From Paraperibacillus marinus (GTDB taxonomy: Bacteria; Bacillota; Bacilli; Bacillales; DSM-1321), in assembly GCF_046237605.1 (NCBI RefSeq), contig NZ_CP143542.1, positions 1,240,001 through 1,304,000 of the forward strand: DNA of 64,000 nt, given 5' to 3'. The notes beneath the pieces are model-generated. The model saw nothing but the letters and a program-made list of their open reading frames with translations. It had not been told where the DNA came from and did no database searches. Below are positions 16,784 to 24,890 of this stretch, in pieces. The position numbers and the translations under genes are program-made. How positions within the stretch are numbered: position 1 is the first letter of the stretch; each line of letters opens with the position of its first letter.

Positions 16784-17371
16784 ATGACAGAAGAACGAAA
16801 AAATGCAAATCCATCCGAAACTGACGCTTCCAATGAAACAGCAGAACAGGCTGAAGTGATATTTGACGAGGCGGCTGCACCGGAAGAAGCTGGTGAAACC
16901 GGCAGAGGCACAGGTGCTGCCGATAAGCAAATAGCAGAGCTGGAAGCTAAAATAGAAGAACTGGATAACCGTTATCTGCGCCTGCAGGCTGATTTTGACA
17001 ATTCCAGACGGCGTGCAAGGCTTGACCAGGAAGCAGCCAGCAAGTACAGGGCCCAAAGCCTGGTCACTGATCTGCTTCCGGCACTGGACAATCTTGAGCG
17101 TGCAATGAGCATTGAAGCGGAGAGCGAGCAGACAAAAACGCTCCTCCAGGGCATGCAGATGATATACAATGGCATCGTTGACGCTCTTAAGAAAGAAGGC
17201 GTTGAGCCGATCGAAGCCGCAGGAAAGCCGTTTGACCCGCATATCCACCAGGCGGTCATGCAGGTGGAAGATGCAGAATTCGAATCCAATATTGTTGTAG
17301 ATGAATTCCAAAAAGGGTATATGTTGAAAGACCGTGTCATTCGCCCTTCAATGGTAAAAGTAAACCAGTAA
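16784..17371 (+). CDS. grpE: Nucleotide exchange factor GrpE
   Basis: A 195-residue co-chaperone that releases ADP from DnaK. An acidic, low-complexity N-terminus is followed by a coiled coil (about 68-105, IAELEAKIEELDNRYLRLQA) and the C-terminal beta domain with GVEPIEAAGKPFDPHIHQAV. ATG 16784 with GGGAGGTGA 6 bases upstream is preferred over the longer open frame. The 110-base hrcA-grpE gap contains a GAGGCA/TGCCTC hairpin (16711-16731) with only three T residues, which may attenuate or process the transcript. Confidence 0.95.
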   Translation: MTEERKNANPSETDASNETAEQAEVIFDEAAAPEEAGETGRGTGAADKQIAELEAKIEELDNRYLRLQADFDNSRRRARLDQEAASKYRAQSLVTDLLPALDNLERAMSIEAESEQTKTLLQGMQMIYNGIVDALKKEGVEPIEAAGKPFDPHIHQAVMQVEDAEFESNIVVDEFQKGYMLKDRVIRPSMVKVNQ

Positions 17372-17405
17372 ATGGTTACATAAAAATTCAGGGAGGCCAT
17401 CAAAC

Positions 17406-19238
17406 ATGAGCAAAATTATCGGAATTGACTTAGGAACCACGAACTCATGTGTTTCCGTGTTAGAAGGCGGAGAACCAAAGGTAATACCAAATCCGGAAGG
17501 CAACCGTACCACTCCATCTGTCGTAGCATTCAAGAATGGGGAGCGCCAGGTTGGGGAAGTAGCTAAGCGCCAGTCTATCACTAACCCGAATACCATCATT
17601 TCAATCAAGCGCCACATGGGTACTTCCCATAAGGAAACGATTGAAGGCAAGGAATATTCTCCGCAGGAAGTTTCTGCTATCATCCTTCAATACCTGAAGG
17701 GCTATGCGGAAGAGTACCTTGGCGAGAAAGTGACAAAAGCGGTTATCACTGTTCCAGCTTACTTCAATGATGCCGAAAGACAGGCTACTAAAGATGCCGG
17801 ACAGATTGCGGGCCTTGAAGTGGAACGTATCATCAATGAGCCGACTGCTGCAGCTCTTGCATACGGCCTTGATAAAATGGACGAGGACCAGACCATCCTT
17901 GTATTTGACCTGGGCGGCGGTACTTTTGATGTGTCCATCCTTGAACTTGGGGACGGCGTGTTTGAAGTTAAAGCAACTGCCGGTGATAATAAGCTTGGCG
18001 GAGATGACTTTGATCAGGTAATCATCGATTACTTAGTAGAGCAGTTCAGAAAAGAAAATGGAATTGATCTTTCCAAGGATAAAATGGCCCTTCAGCGCTT
18101 GAAAGATGCTGCTGAAAAGGCTAAGAAAGACCTATCCGGTGTGACTTCCACACAGATTTCCCTGCCATTCATCACGGCTGGCGACGCAGGCCCTCTTCAC
18201 CTTGAGGTTACCCTTTCGCGCGCCAAGTTCGATGAAATCTCTTCAAGCCTTGTAGAGCGTACAATGGGTCCTACACGCCAGGCTATGAAAGATGCCGGCT
18301 TGACTCCTGCTGAAATAGATAAAGTGATCCTTGTAGGTGGTTCAACCCGTATCCCTGCTGTCCAGGAAGCAATCCGCAAGGCTGTTGGAAAAGAGCCGAG
18401 CAAAGGTGTAAATCCGGATGAAGTAGTAGCGATGGGTGCTGCTATCCAGGGCGGAGTACTTACAGGAGATGTTAAGGATGTTGTCCTTCTGGATGTAACG
18501 CCGCTATCACTCGGAATTGAAACAATGGGTGGAGTTTTCACTAGACTGATCGACAGAAATACAACGATCCCTACAAGCAAATCACAGGTGTTCTCAACTG
18601 CCGCTGACAGCCAGACAGCCGTTGATATCCATGTGCTTCAGGGTGAACGCCCAATGGCTTCCGACAACAAGACGCTTGGCCGTTTCCAATTGAGCGACAT
18701 TCCGCCGGCACCGCGCGGAGTGCCACAGATCGAAGTATCCTTTGATATCGATAAAAATGGTATCGTAAGCGTACGAGCCAAAGATCTTGGTACGAACAAA
18801 GAACAGACCATCACCATCAAATCTTCTTCAGGACTTTCAGAAGATGAAATTCAGCGCATGGTCCGCGAAGCAGAAGAAAACGCAGATGCCGACAAGCAGC
18901 GCAAAGAAGAAGTAGAGCTTCGCAATGAAGCAGACCAGCTCGTATTCCAGACTGAAAAAACAATGAAAGATCTGGAAGGAAAAGTGGACGAAGCGGAAAC
19001 TGCAAAGGCAGAGGAAGCGAAAGAAGCACTTAAAGCAGCCATTGAGAAGAATGACCTGACTGAAATCCGCGAGAAAAAGGATGCATTGCAGGAAATCGTT
19101 CAAAACCTTACTGTGAAGCTATATGAAGAAGCAGCTAAAGCACAGCAGGCTGAAGGCCAGCCAGGTGCAGGCGGCGGCTCAAATGACGACGACAACATCG
19201 TCGATGCTGAATACACAGAAGTTAAAGACGACAAGTAA
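17406..19238 (+). CDS. dnaK: Chaperone protein DnaK (Hsp70)
   Basis: A 610-residue Hsp70 chaperone. The ATPase domain begins with IIGIDLGTTNSCVSVLEGG (residues 4-22) and contains VFDLGGGTFDVSIL and ILVGGSTRIPAVQ. The substrate-binding domain follows a DVVLLDVTPLSLGIET linker, then a lid, and the C-terminus ends in acidic residues. It lacks the 24-residue insert of Gram-negative DnaK, as in Firmicutes. Strong GGGAGG upstream. A terminator follows immediately, so dnaJ and later genes depend on read-through or their own promoter. Confidence 0.98.
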   Translation: MSKIIGIDLGTTNSCVSVLEGGEPKVIPNPEGNRTTPSVVAFKNGERQVGEVAKRQSITNPNTIISIKRHMGTSHKETIEGKEYSPQEVSAIILQYLKGYAEEYLGEKVTKAVITVPAYFNDAERQATKDAGQIAGLEVERIINEPTAAALAYGLDKMDEDQTILVFDLGGGTFDVSILELGDGVFEVKATAGDNKLGGDDFDQVIIDYLVEQFRKENGIDLSKDKMALQRLKDAAEKAKKDLSGVTSTQISLPFITAGDAGPLHLEVTLSRAKFDEISSSLVERTMGPTRQAMKDAGLTPAEIDKVILVGGSTRIPAVQEAIRKAVGKEPSKGVNPDEVVAMGAAIQGGVLTGDVKDVVLLDVTPLSLGIETMGGVFTRLIDRNTTIPTSKSQVFSTAADSQTAVDIHVLQGERPMASDNKTLGRFQLSDIPPAPRGVPQIEVSFDIDKNGIVSVRAKDLGTNKEQTITIKSSSGLSEDEIQRMVREAEENADADKQRKEEVELRNEADQLVFQTEKTMKDLEGKVDEAETAKAEEAKEALKAAIEKNDLTEIREKKDALQEIVQNLTVKLYEEAAKAQQAEGQPGAGGGSNDDDNIVDAEYTEVKDDK

Positions 19239-19257
19239 TAGTTCAATCGAGAAAAAA

Positions 19258-19295
19258 AGTCAAAGTCAGGATATCTTGACTTTGGCTTTTTTTAA
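19258..19295 (+). terminator. Terminator after dnaK
   Basis: Stem AGTCAAAGTCA / TGACTTTGGCT (11 pairs, one G-U) at about 19258-19287, followed by seven T residues. It separates hrcA-grpE-dnaK from dnaJ, which would give more DnaK than DnaJ. Confidence 0.88.
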
Positions 19296-19300
19296 TAGAA

Positions 19301-19612
19301 AAGCCTGAGCCGGTGCCGGGCGTTTTTCCCGGCAGAGACCTGACAAGCATAAGACGGCCGGGCGGTGGAAAGAGGGTTTCCTTTCCACAGAGCGGACGGC
19401 TTATGACTCAAAGGTCTCAGGAGAAGGCTGGACATCAAGAAAAGCCTGAGCCGGTGCCGGGCGTTTTTCCCGGCAGAGACCTGACAAGCATAAGACGGCC
19501 GGGCGGTGGAAAGAGGGTTTCCTTTCCACAGAGCGGACGGCTTATGACTCGAAGGTCTCAGGAGAAGGCTGGACATCAAGAAAAGCCTGAGCCGGTGCCG
19601 GGCGTTTTTCCC
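19301..19612 (+). repeat. Tandem 141-bp hairpin repeats (2 full copies plus a partial third)
   Basis: Copies start at 19301, 19442 and 19583 with a constant 141-base period. The first two differ at one base (CTCAAAGG versus CTCGAAGG), and the third stops after about 30 bases. Each unit folds on itself: GAGACCT/AGGTCTC, CATAAG/CTTATG and GTGGAAAG/CTTTCCAC nest around a loop at about 19373-19380. No transposase or target duplication is visible. A degenerate relative lies near 54666-54698 on the other strand. The identity of the element is unknown to me; it looks like a non-autonomous intergenic repeat. Confidence 0.9.
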
Positions 19613-19694
19613 CGTCAGGCAGCGAGGCCAAGCCGGACGGCGTTAGTGATTCCATTCCTTACGTTAAATATGCAGAGGCTGTCATTATTCCTTA

Positions 19695-19724
19695 TTGCAT
19701 TGCTGTTAGTCCGAATGATAAAAT
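19695..19724 (+). promoter_or_regulatory. Candidate promoter for dnaJ
   Basis: TTGCAT (19695-19700), 18-base spacer, TAAAAT (19719-19724), 36 bases before the dnaJ ATG. It would allow dnaJ-prmA-rsmE-mtaB expression independent of CIRCE, after the terminator and repeats that separate them from dnaK. Confidence 0.5.
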
Positions 19725-19759
19725 TATCTTTATGTGAAGAATCTGGAGTGAGTAAATAA

Positions 19760-20884
19760 ATGAGCAAACGAGATTATTATGAAGTCCTGGGAGTGGGCAA
19801 GGGTGCTTCCAAGGATGAAGTAAAAAAAGCCTATCGCAAGCTTTCCAAACAGTTTCATCCTGATATTAATAAGGAAGCGGATGCTGCTGATAAGTTTAAG
19901 GAAATCAAGGAAGCTTATGAAGTATTAAGCGATGACCAGAAAAAGGCGCATTACGATCAGTTCGGACACACCGACCCTAACATGGGCGGCGGGTTCGGCG
20001 GTGCTGACTTTGGCGGCTTTGGCGGTTTTGAAGATATATTCAGTACCTTTTTTGGCGGCGGAGGCCGCAGAAGGGATCCTAACGCGCCGCGCCAGGGAAG
20101 CGATCTGCAGTATACCATGACCCTTCAATTTGAAGAGGCAGTTTTCGGCAAGGAGACAGACATCGAAATTCCGCGGGACGAGGAGTGTGAAACATGCTTC
20201 GGGACTGGGGCCAAACCGGGAACTAAGCCAGAGACCTGTTCGCACTGTCATGGATCTGGCCAGCTGAATGTAGAGCAGAATACGCCATTCGGCAAAATTG
20301 TCAATCGGCGTGTGTGTAACCATTGTCAGGGAACCGGAAAGATTATCCCTCACAAATGCTCCACCTGCGGCGGTGCGGGAACAGTCACCAAGCGCAAGAA
20401 AATTCATGTCAACATCCCTGCGGGTATAGATGACGGGCAGCAGCTCCGTGTTTCCGGCCAGGGGGAACCGGGTGTGAATGGAGGACCTCCAGGAGATCTA
20501 TATGTAGTGTTCCAGGTCAGGACCCATGAGTTCTTTAAACGCAGGGGAGACGATATCCTGTGTGAGATGCCGGTCACTGTGGTCCAGGCAGCACTGGGGG
20601 ATGAAATACTTGTGCCAACCCTGCATGGTAAAGTCAGCTTGAAGATACCGGCAGGAACACAAAACGGAAAGACATTCCGATTAAAAGGCAAGGGTGTGCC
20701 AAATGTCAGGGGTTATGGGCAGGGTGACCAGCATATCACGATACGCGTTGTGACCCCTACCAAACTGACAGACAGGCAAAAGCAGCTGCTTAGGGAATTT
20801 GCCGAATTAAGCGGGCAGAATACGCCTGATGAGCAAGAAGAGGGCTTTTTCGCAAAAGTGAAACGGGCCATCAAGGGAGATTAA
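19760..20884 (+). CDS. dnaJ: Chaperone protein DnaJ (Hsp40)
   Basis: A 374-residue type I Hsp40 that delivers substrates to DnaK and stimulates its ATPase. The J domain (residues 4-68) has the HPD motif in FHPDINK. A Gly/Phe-rich region follows (GGGFGGADFGGFGGFED). Four CxxCxGxG zinc motifs are present (CETCFGTG, CSHCHGSG, CNHCQGTG, CSTCGGAG). The C-terminal substrate-binding domains are complete. The start ATG follows GGAGTGAG. Confidence 0.97.
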   Translation: MSKRDYYEVLGVGKGASKDEVKKAYRKLSKQFHPDINKEADAADKFKEIKEAYEVLSDDQKKAHYDQFGHTDPNMGGGFGGADFGGFGGFEDIFSTFFGGGGRRRDPNAPRQGSDLQYTMTLQFEEAVFGKETDIEIPRDEECETCFGTGAKPGTKPETCSHCHGSGQLNVEQNTPFGKIVNRRVCNHCQGTGKIIPHKCSTCGGAGTVTKRKKIHVNIPAGIDDGQQLRVSGQGEPGVNGGPPGDLYVVFQVRTHEFFKRRGDDILCEMPVTVVQAALGDEILVPTLHGKVSLKIPAGTQNGKTFRLKGKGVPNVRGYGQGDQHITIRVVTPTKLTDRQKQLLREFAELSGQNTPDEQEEGFFAKVKRAIKGD

Positions 20885-20907
20885 TTTATTTAGGAGCTGG
20901 TAGAAAA

Positions 20908-21843
20908 ATGAAATGGTCGGAAATCTCAATCCATACAACAAACGAAGCAGTGGAGCCTGTCTCCAACGTCCTGCATGAAGCAGGTGCGAGCGGCGTCGTT
21001 ATAGAAGATCCTTCCGAGTTATATAAAGAGCGAGAAGACAGATTCGGTGAAATCTACCAGCTCAATAAAAATGATTATCCTGAAGAAGGTGTCATCGTAA
21101 AAGCCTATCTCCCTGTAAACAGCTTTCTTGGCGAGGCAGTTGAGGAAATCAAGGAAGCCATCAACAGCCTCCTGCTTTATGATATTGACCTGGGCAGGAA
21201 CCAGATTACCATCAGCGAAGTAAATGAAGAAGAGTGGGCAACGGCCTGGAAGAAATATTATAATCCGGTGAAAATATCAGACCGATTTACCATTGTGCCT
21301 ACATGGGAAGATTATTCACCTGTGAATACAGATGAGCTGATCATTGAACTCGATCCGGGGATGGCATTTGGGACAGGTACCCACCCGACTACAGTGATGT
21401 GTATCCAGTCTCTAGAGAGAACAGTTCAAAGAGATGATATGGTTGTCGATGTTGGGACGGGATCAGGTGTCCTGAGTATTGCTGCCGCTCTGCTTGGGGC
21501 ACGCCGTGTCGAGGCATTGGATCTCGATGACGTAGCTGTGCAGGCTGCAAAGCTGAATGTGAAGCTGAACAAAGTCCAGCATGTCGTGAATGTCTCGCAG
21601 AATAATCTGGTGGATGGCATTTCAGAACAGGCCGATGTGGTGGTGGCCAATATATTGGCTGAGGTAATCATCCGCTTTGCCAGGGATGTTATTGAGGTAG
21701 TAAAGCCAGGCGGTTATTTTATAGCTTCAGGCATTATCAGGCAGAAGAAGGACGAAGTGAAGGAAGAACTCCTTTCATGCGGTTTTAAAATAGAAGAAAC
21801 AATACAAATGGATGATTGGGTTGCCATCATTTCAAAGAAATAA
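20908..21843 (+). CDS. prmA: Ribosomal protein L11 methyltransferase
   Basis: A 311-residue SAM-dependent enzyme that trimethylates ribosomal protein uL11. The N-terminal substrate-recognition domain (MKWSEISIHTTNEAVEP) is followed by the methyltransferase domain with DPGMAFGTGTHPTT, VVDVGTGSGVLSIAAA and VVANILAEVI. Gene order dnaJ-prmA-rsmE-mtaB is conserved in Bacillus. A ribosome binding site TAGGAG lies 12 bases before the ATG. Confidence 0.95.
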   Translation: MKWSEISIHTTNEAVEPVSNVLHEAGASGVVIEDPSELYKEREDRFGEIYQLNKNDYPEEGVIVKAYLPVNSFLGEAVEEIKEAINSLLLYDIDLGRNQITISEVNEEEWATAWKKYYNPVKISDRFTIVPTWEDYSPVNTDELIIELDPGMAFGTGTHPTTVMCIQSLERTVQRDDMVVDVGTGSGVLSIAAALLGARRVEALDLDDVAVQAAKLNVKLNKVQHVVNVSQNNLVDGISEQADVVVANILAEVIIRFARDVIEVVKPGGYFIASGIIRQKKDEVKEELLSCGFKIEETIQMDDWVAIISKK

Positions 21844-21925
21844 ATAAGGGGAAGTGGAGGACCTTCCTCTGCTTTCTTTTTATTGAGATTCGGCATACGC
21901 ATTAATTGCGAAAGAAGGGTTGCAA

Positions 21926-22678
21926 ATGCAGCGTTACTTTATATCTGAGGAAAATATAAAGGACGGAAGTGTATCCATAACAGGCGATGATTTTCATCAT
22001 CTGGCGAATGTACTCCGTGGAAAGCCTGGCGATAAAATTTTATGTGTGGCCGGCAGGGATAAAACGGCCCTTGTGGAAATTACAGAAATTGCTAATGAAA
22101 GCATTGCAGGCTCCATTATAGAATGGAAGGATGAAAGCAAGGAAATGCCTGTAAAAGTGGCAATTGCCAGCGGCCTGCCCAAAGGGGATAAATTGGATTA
22201 TATCGTGCAAAAAGGGACCGAGCTTGGAGCAGCTGAATTTGTCCCTTTTGTTGCAGCCCGCTCCGTTGTCAAGTGGGATGACAAAAAAGCGGCTAAGAAG
22301 CAGGAAAGGCTTCAAAAGATAGCTAAAGAAGCGGCAGAACAATCCCACAGGGCAGTAATGCCTGAGGTTCACAGCCCAATCAGGTTCAGTGAATTATTGA
22401 AGGTGTCTGAAACCTATTTGCACAAGCTCATTGCTTATGAAGAAGAAGCTAAGCAGGGAGAATCTTCCGTACTGTCACAGGTTTTAAACCGGCTGAATGA
22501 TCATGAATCCATTTTTATGGTTTTTGGGCCGGAGGGCGGCTTTACGCCTGAAGAAATTATGAAGCTGAAGGAAGCCGGATTTTTGGCATGCGGCCTGGGG
22601 CCGAGGATATTAAGGACTGAAACCGCCCCGCTTTATGCCCTTTCCGCCATTTCCTATCATACAGAATTAATGAGGTGA
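21926..22678 (+). CDS. rsmE: 16S rRNA m3U1498 methyltransferase RsmE
   Basis: A 250-residue SPOUT-class methyltransferase that methylates U1498 of 16S rRNA. The knot region holds the SAM site GPEGGFTPEEI and CGLGPRILRTETAPLYALS. The N-terminal PUA-like domain begins MQRYFISEENI. TTG 21920 is in frame, but AGAAGGG followed by 6 bases favours ATG 21926 and the B. subtilis YqeU start agrees. Its 3' end lies against the mtaB ribosome binding site. Confidence 0.94.
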   Translation: MQRYFISEENIKDGSVSITGDDFHHLANVLRGKPGDKILCVAGRDKTALVEITEIANESIAGSIIEWKDESKEMPVKVAIASGLPKGDKLDYIVQKGTELGAAEFVPFVAARSVVKWDDKKAAKKQERLQKIAKEAAEQSHRAVMPEVHSPIRFSELLKVSETYLHKLIAYEEEAKQGESSVLSQVLNRLNDHESIFMVFGPEGGFTPEEIMKLKEAGFLACGLGPRILRTETAPLYALSAISYHTELMR

Positions 22679-22683
22679 TTCAT

Positions 22684-24033
22684 TTGGCAACAGTAGCGTT
22701 TCATACCTTAGGGTGTAAGGTTAACCACTATGAAACCGAGGCCATCTGGCAGTTATTTAAAGGTGCCGGCTATGACCGGGTGGAATATGAATCGACAGCA
22801 GATGTCTATGTGGTCAATACTTGTACCGTTACTAATACAGGAGATAAAAAGAGCCGCCAGGTGATCAGGAGAGCCATCAGGAAGAATCCGGATGCCGTTA
22901 TCTGCGTAACAGGCTGTTATGCCCAGACTTCCCCTGCTGAAATCATGGCCATTCCTGGTGTTGATATCGTAGTTGGAACACAAGACAGAGTTAAGATGCT
23001 TGATTATATTGAACAATTCAAAGAAGAGCGCCAGCCGATTAATGGTGTAGGCAACATCATGAAATCGAGGGTATATGAAGAATTGGATGTTCCGGCATTC
23101 ACAGACCGGACACGTGCATCCTTAAAGATACAGGAAGGCTGCAATAATTTCTGTACCTTCTGCATCATCCCGTGGGCGCGCGGCTTAATGAGATCAAGAG
23201 ATCCCGAGGAAGTCATCAGACAGGCAGAGCAGCTGGTGAACGCCGGCTATAAGGAAATAGTACTTACCGGCATTCATACTGGAGGCTATGGCGAGGATTT
23301 AAAAGACTATAACCTTGCCATGCTCCTTAAGGACCTTGAGAAAGTTAAAGGATTGAAAAGAATCCGGATTTCCTCTATAGAGGCCAGCCAGATTTCAGAT
23401 GAAGTCATTGAAGTTCTTAGAGAATCGAAAAAGGTAGTAAGGCATCTTCATGTACCTCTTCAATCCGGATCTAACTCTGTATTGAAGAGAATGCGCCGGA
23501 AATATACCATGGAAGCATTCGCGGAACGCCTTGTCAGGCTCCGGGAAGCACTGCCCGGCCTTGCTCTGACTTCAGATGTCATTGTCGGTTTTCCTGGTGA
23601 GACAGAAGAAGAATTTATGGAAACCTATGATTTTATCGAAGCCCATAAGTTCTCCGAGCTCCATGTATTCCCTTATTCCAAAAGGACAGGAACGCCGGCT
23701 GCCCGGATGGATGGACAGATCGATGAAGAAGTGAAAAATGAACGTGTCCACCGGTTGATTGCTCTTTCAGACCAGCTTGCCAAAGAGTATGCTTCCCAAT
23801 TTGAAGGAGAAGTTCTCGAAATCATACCTGAAGAGAAATTCAAAGAGGAAGAAAACAGCAGTCTGTATGTGGGCTATACCGATAATTATCTGAAGGTCGT
23901 AATCCCTGCGAACGAAGACATGATCGGTAAATTGGTCAGAGTAAAAATAACCCAGGCAGGTTACCCTTATAATGAAGGACAATTTCTCCGCATAGCAGAT
24001 GAAGTGGAAGAGATTGAGAAAGCTATCGTATAA
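22684..24033 (+). CDS. mtaB: tRNA t6A37 methylthiotransferase MtaB
   Basis: A 449-residue radical SAM methylthiotransferase (YqeV) that converts t6A to ms2t6A at tRNA position 37. The N-terminal UPF0004 domain has Cys residues in TLGCKVN, NTCTVTN and TGCYAQ for one cluster. The radical SAM cluster is in GCNNFCTFCIIPWARG (C-x3-C-x2-C). A TRAM domain ends the protein. GAGGTGA at 22670-22676 precedes TTG 22684, which gives the conserved MATVAFHTLGC start; GTG 22675 is part of the ribosome binding site. Confidence 0.95.
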   Translation: MATVAFHTLGCKVNHYETEAIWQLFKGAGYDRVEYESTADVYVVNTCTVTNTGDKKSRQVIRRAIRKNPDAVICVTGCYAQTSPAEIMAIPGVDIVVGTQDRVKMLDYIEQFKEERQPINGVGNIMKSRVYEELDVPAFTDRTRASLKIQEGCNNFCTFCIIPWARGLMRSRDPEEVIRQAEQLVNAGYKEIVLTGIHTGGYGEDLKDYNLAMLLKDLEKVKGLKRIRISSIEASQISDEVIEVLRESKKVVRHLHVPLQSGSNSVLKRMRRKYTMEAFAERLVRLREALPGLALTSDVIVGFPGETEEEFMETYDFIEAHKFSELHVFPYSKRTGTPAARMDGQIDEEVKNERVHRLIALSDQLAKEYASQFEGEVLEIIPEEKFKEEENSSLYVGYTDNYLKVVIPANEDMIGKLVRVKITQAGYPYNEGQFLRIADEVEEIEKAIV

Positions 24034-24106
24034 TGAAGTAAGGCTGTCCAAAAGCAGGAACTGCGGTACCGGATTATATCAGCAGGAGCCAGTCCTGTAT
24101 TTCAGC

Positions 24107-24131
24107 CTGACCCGGGCTAAAGTCCGGTCAG
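24107..24131 (+). other. Hairpin between mtaB and deoC
   Basis: CTGACCCGG / CCGGTCAG inverted repeat at about 24107-24131 with no T run. It could be an mRNA processing or stabilizing element in the 132-base gap before deoC. There is no further evidence. Confidence 0.35.
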
Positions 24132-24165
24132 CCAGTCTTATTAAACGATCAAGGGGGGCCGTTCG

Positions 24166-24837
24166 ATGAAACATGATATTGCCAAGCTGATTGATCATAC
24201 AGCCTTGAAGCCGCAGGTGACAGAGGCGGAAATCAGGAAATTGTGCGAGGAAGCCAGAGAATATGGATTTTTCTCTGTCTGCGTGAATCCTGCGTGGGTG
24301 GCGCTGTGTGCAGATATCCTCAAGGATTCCGAAGTGAAGGTATGCACGGTAATCGGATTTCCTCTGGGAGCCGCCACACCCGAAACTAAAAGCTTTGAGA
24401 CGGCCGATGCCGTTAAAAATGGCGCGGGGGAAGTGGATATGGTCATTAATATCGGCGCCCTTAAGGATAAAAATAATGACTTGGTTTTACGTGATATTAA
24501 GGCGGTAGTGGATGCTGCGGGAGCCCAGGTGCTCACCAAGGTCATCATCGAGACCAGCCTTTTGACTCATGAAGAAAAGGTAAGGGCATGTGAACTCGCC
24601 GTTAAAGCAGGTGCCAGTTTCGTCAAGACGTCCACCGGATTTTCAACCGGAGGAGCTGTTATTGAGGATATTGAACTCATGCGGAAGACGGTCGGACCTG
24701 ATATCGGGGTAAAAGCTTCCGGGGGTATCCGAAGTACAGAGGATGCCCTGAAGATGGTGGAGGCCGGGGCTAACCGGATCGGCGCCAGCGCCGGACCGGC
24801 CATCCTGTCCGGCTGGAATGCAGAATCGGATTATTAA
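24166..24837 (+). CDS. deoC: Deoxyribose-phosphate aldolase
   Basis: A 223-residue class I aldolase splitting 2-deoxyribose 5-phosphate into glyceraldehyde 3-phosphate and acetaldehyde, for deoxynucleoside catabolism. TIM-barrel motifs include KLIDHTALKP, VKTSTGFSTGG with the Schiff-base lysine, and VKASGGIRSTEDA with the second active lysine. AAGGGGGG precedes the ATG. In B. subtilis deoC is elsewhere, with nupC and pdp; here it stands alone after mtaB, an arrangement I believe occurs in other Bacillaceae. Confidence 0.95.
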   Translation: MKHDIAKLIDHTALKPQVTEAEIRKLCEEAREYGFFSVCVNPAWVALCADILKDSEVKVCTVIGFPLGAATPETKSFETADAVKNGAGEVDMVINIGALKDKNNDLVLRDIKAVVDAAGAQVLTKVIIETSLLTHEEKVRACELAVKAGASFVKTSTGFSTGGAVIEDIELMRKTVGPDIGVKASGGIRSTEDALKMVEAGANRIGASAGPAILSGWNAESDY

Positions 24838-24840
24838 AAG

Positions 24841-24890
24841 AAAGCTTATCCACTGGCTTACGGCCGGATGGATAAGCTTTTTATTTTTTG
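24841..24890. terminator. Terminator between convergent deoC and yqeW
   Basis: AAAGCTTATCCA / TGGATAAGCTTT, a perfect 12-base stem at 24841-24880, followed on the plus strand by TTATTTTTTG. The yqeW stop lies within its 3' flank, so the hairpin may serve both convergent genes. Confidence 0.85.

Noticed and set aside
19313..19759. 148-codon open frame through the dnaK-dnaJ repeats on the plus strand, and a 95-codon frame on the minus strand
   Set aside because: Both frames come from a repeat whose period is a multiple of three. There is no ribosome binding site, the predicted proteins are Arg/Gly/Pro-rich and meaningless, and both strands are open equally.
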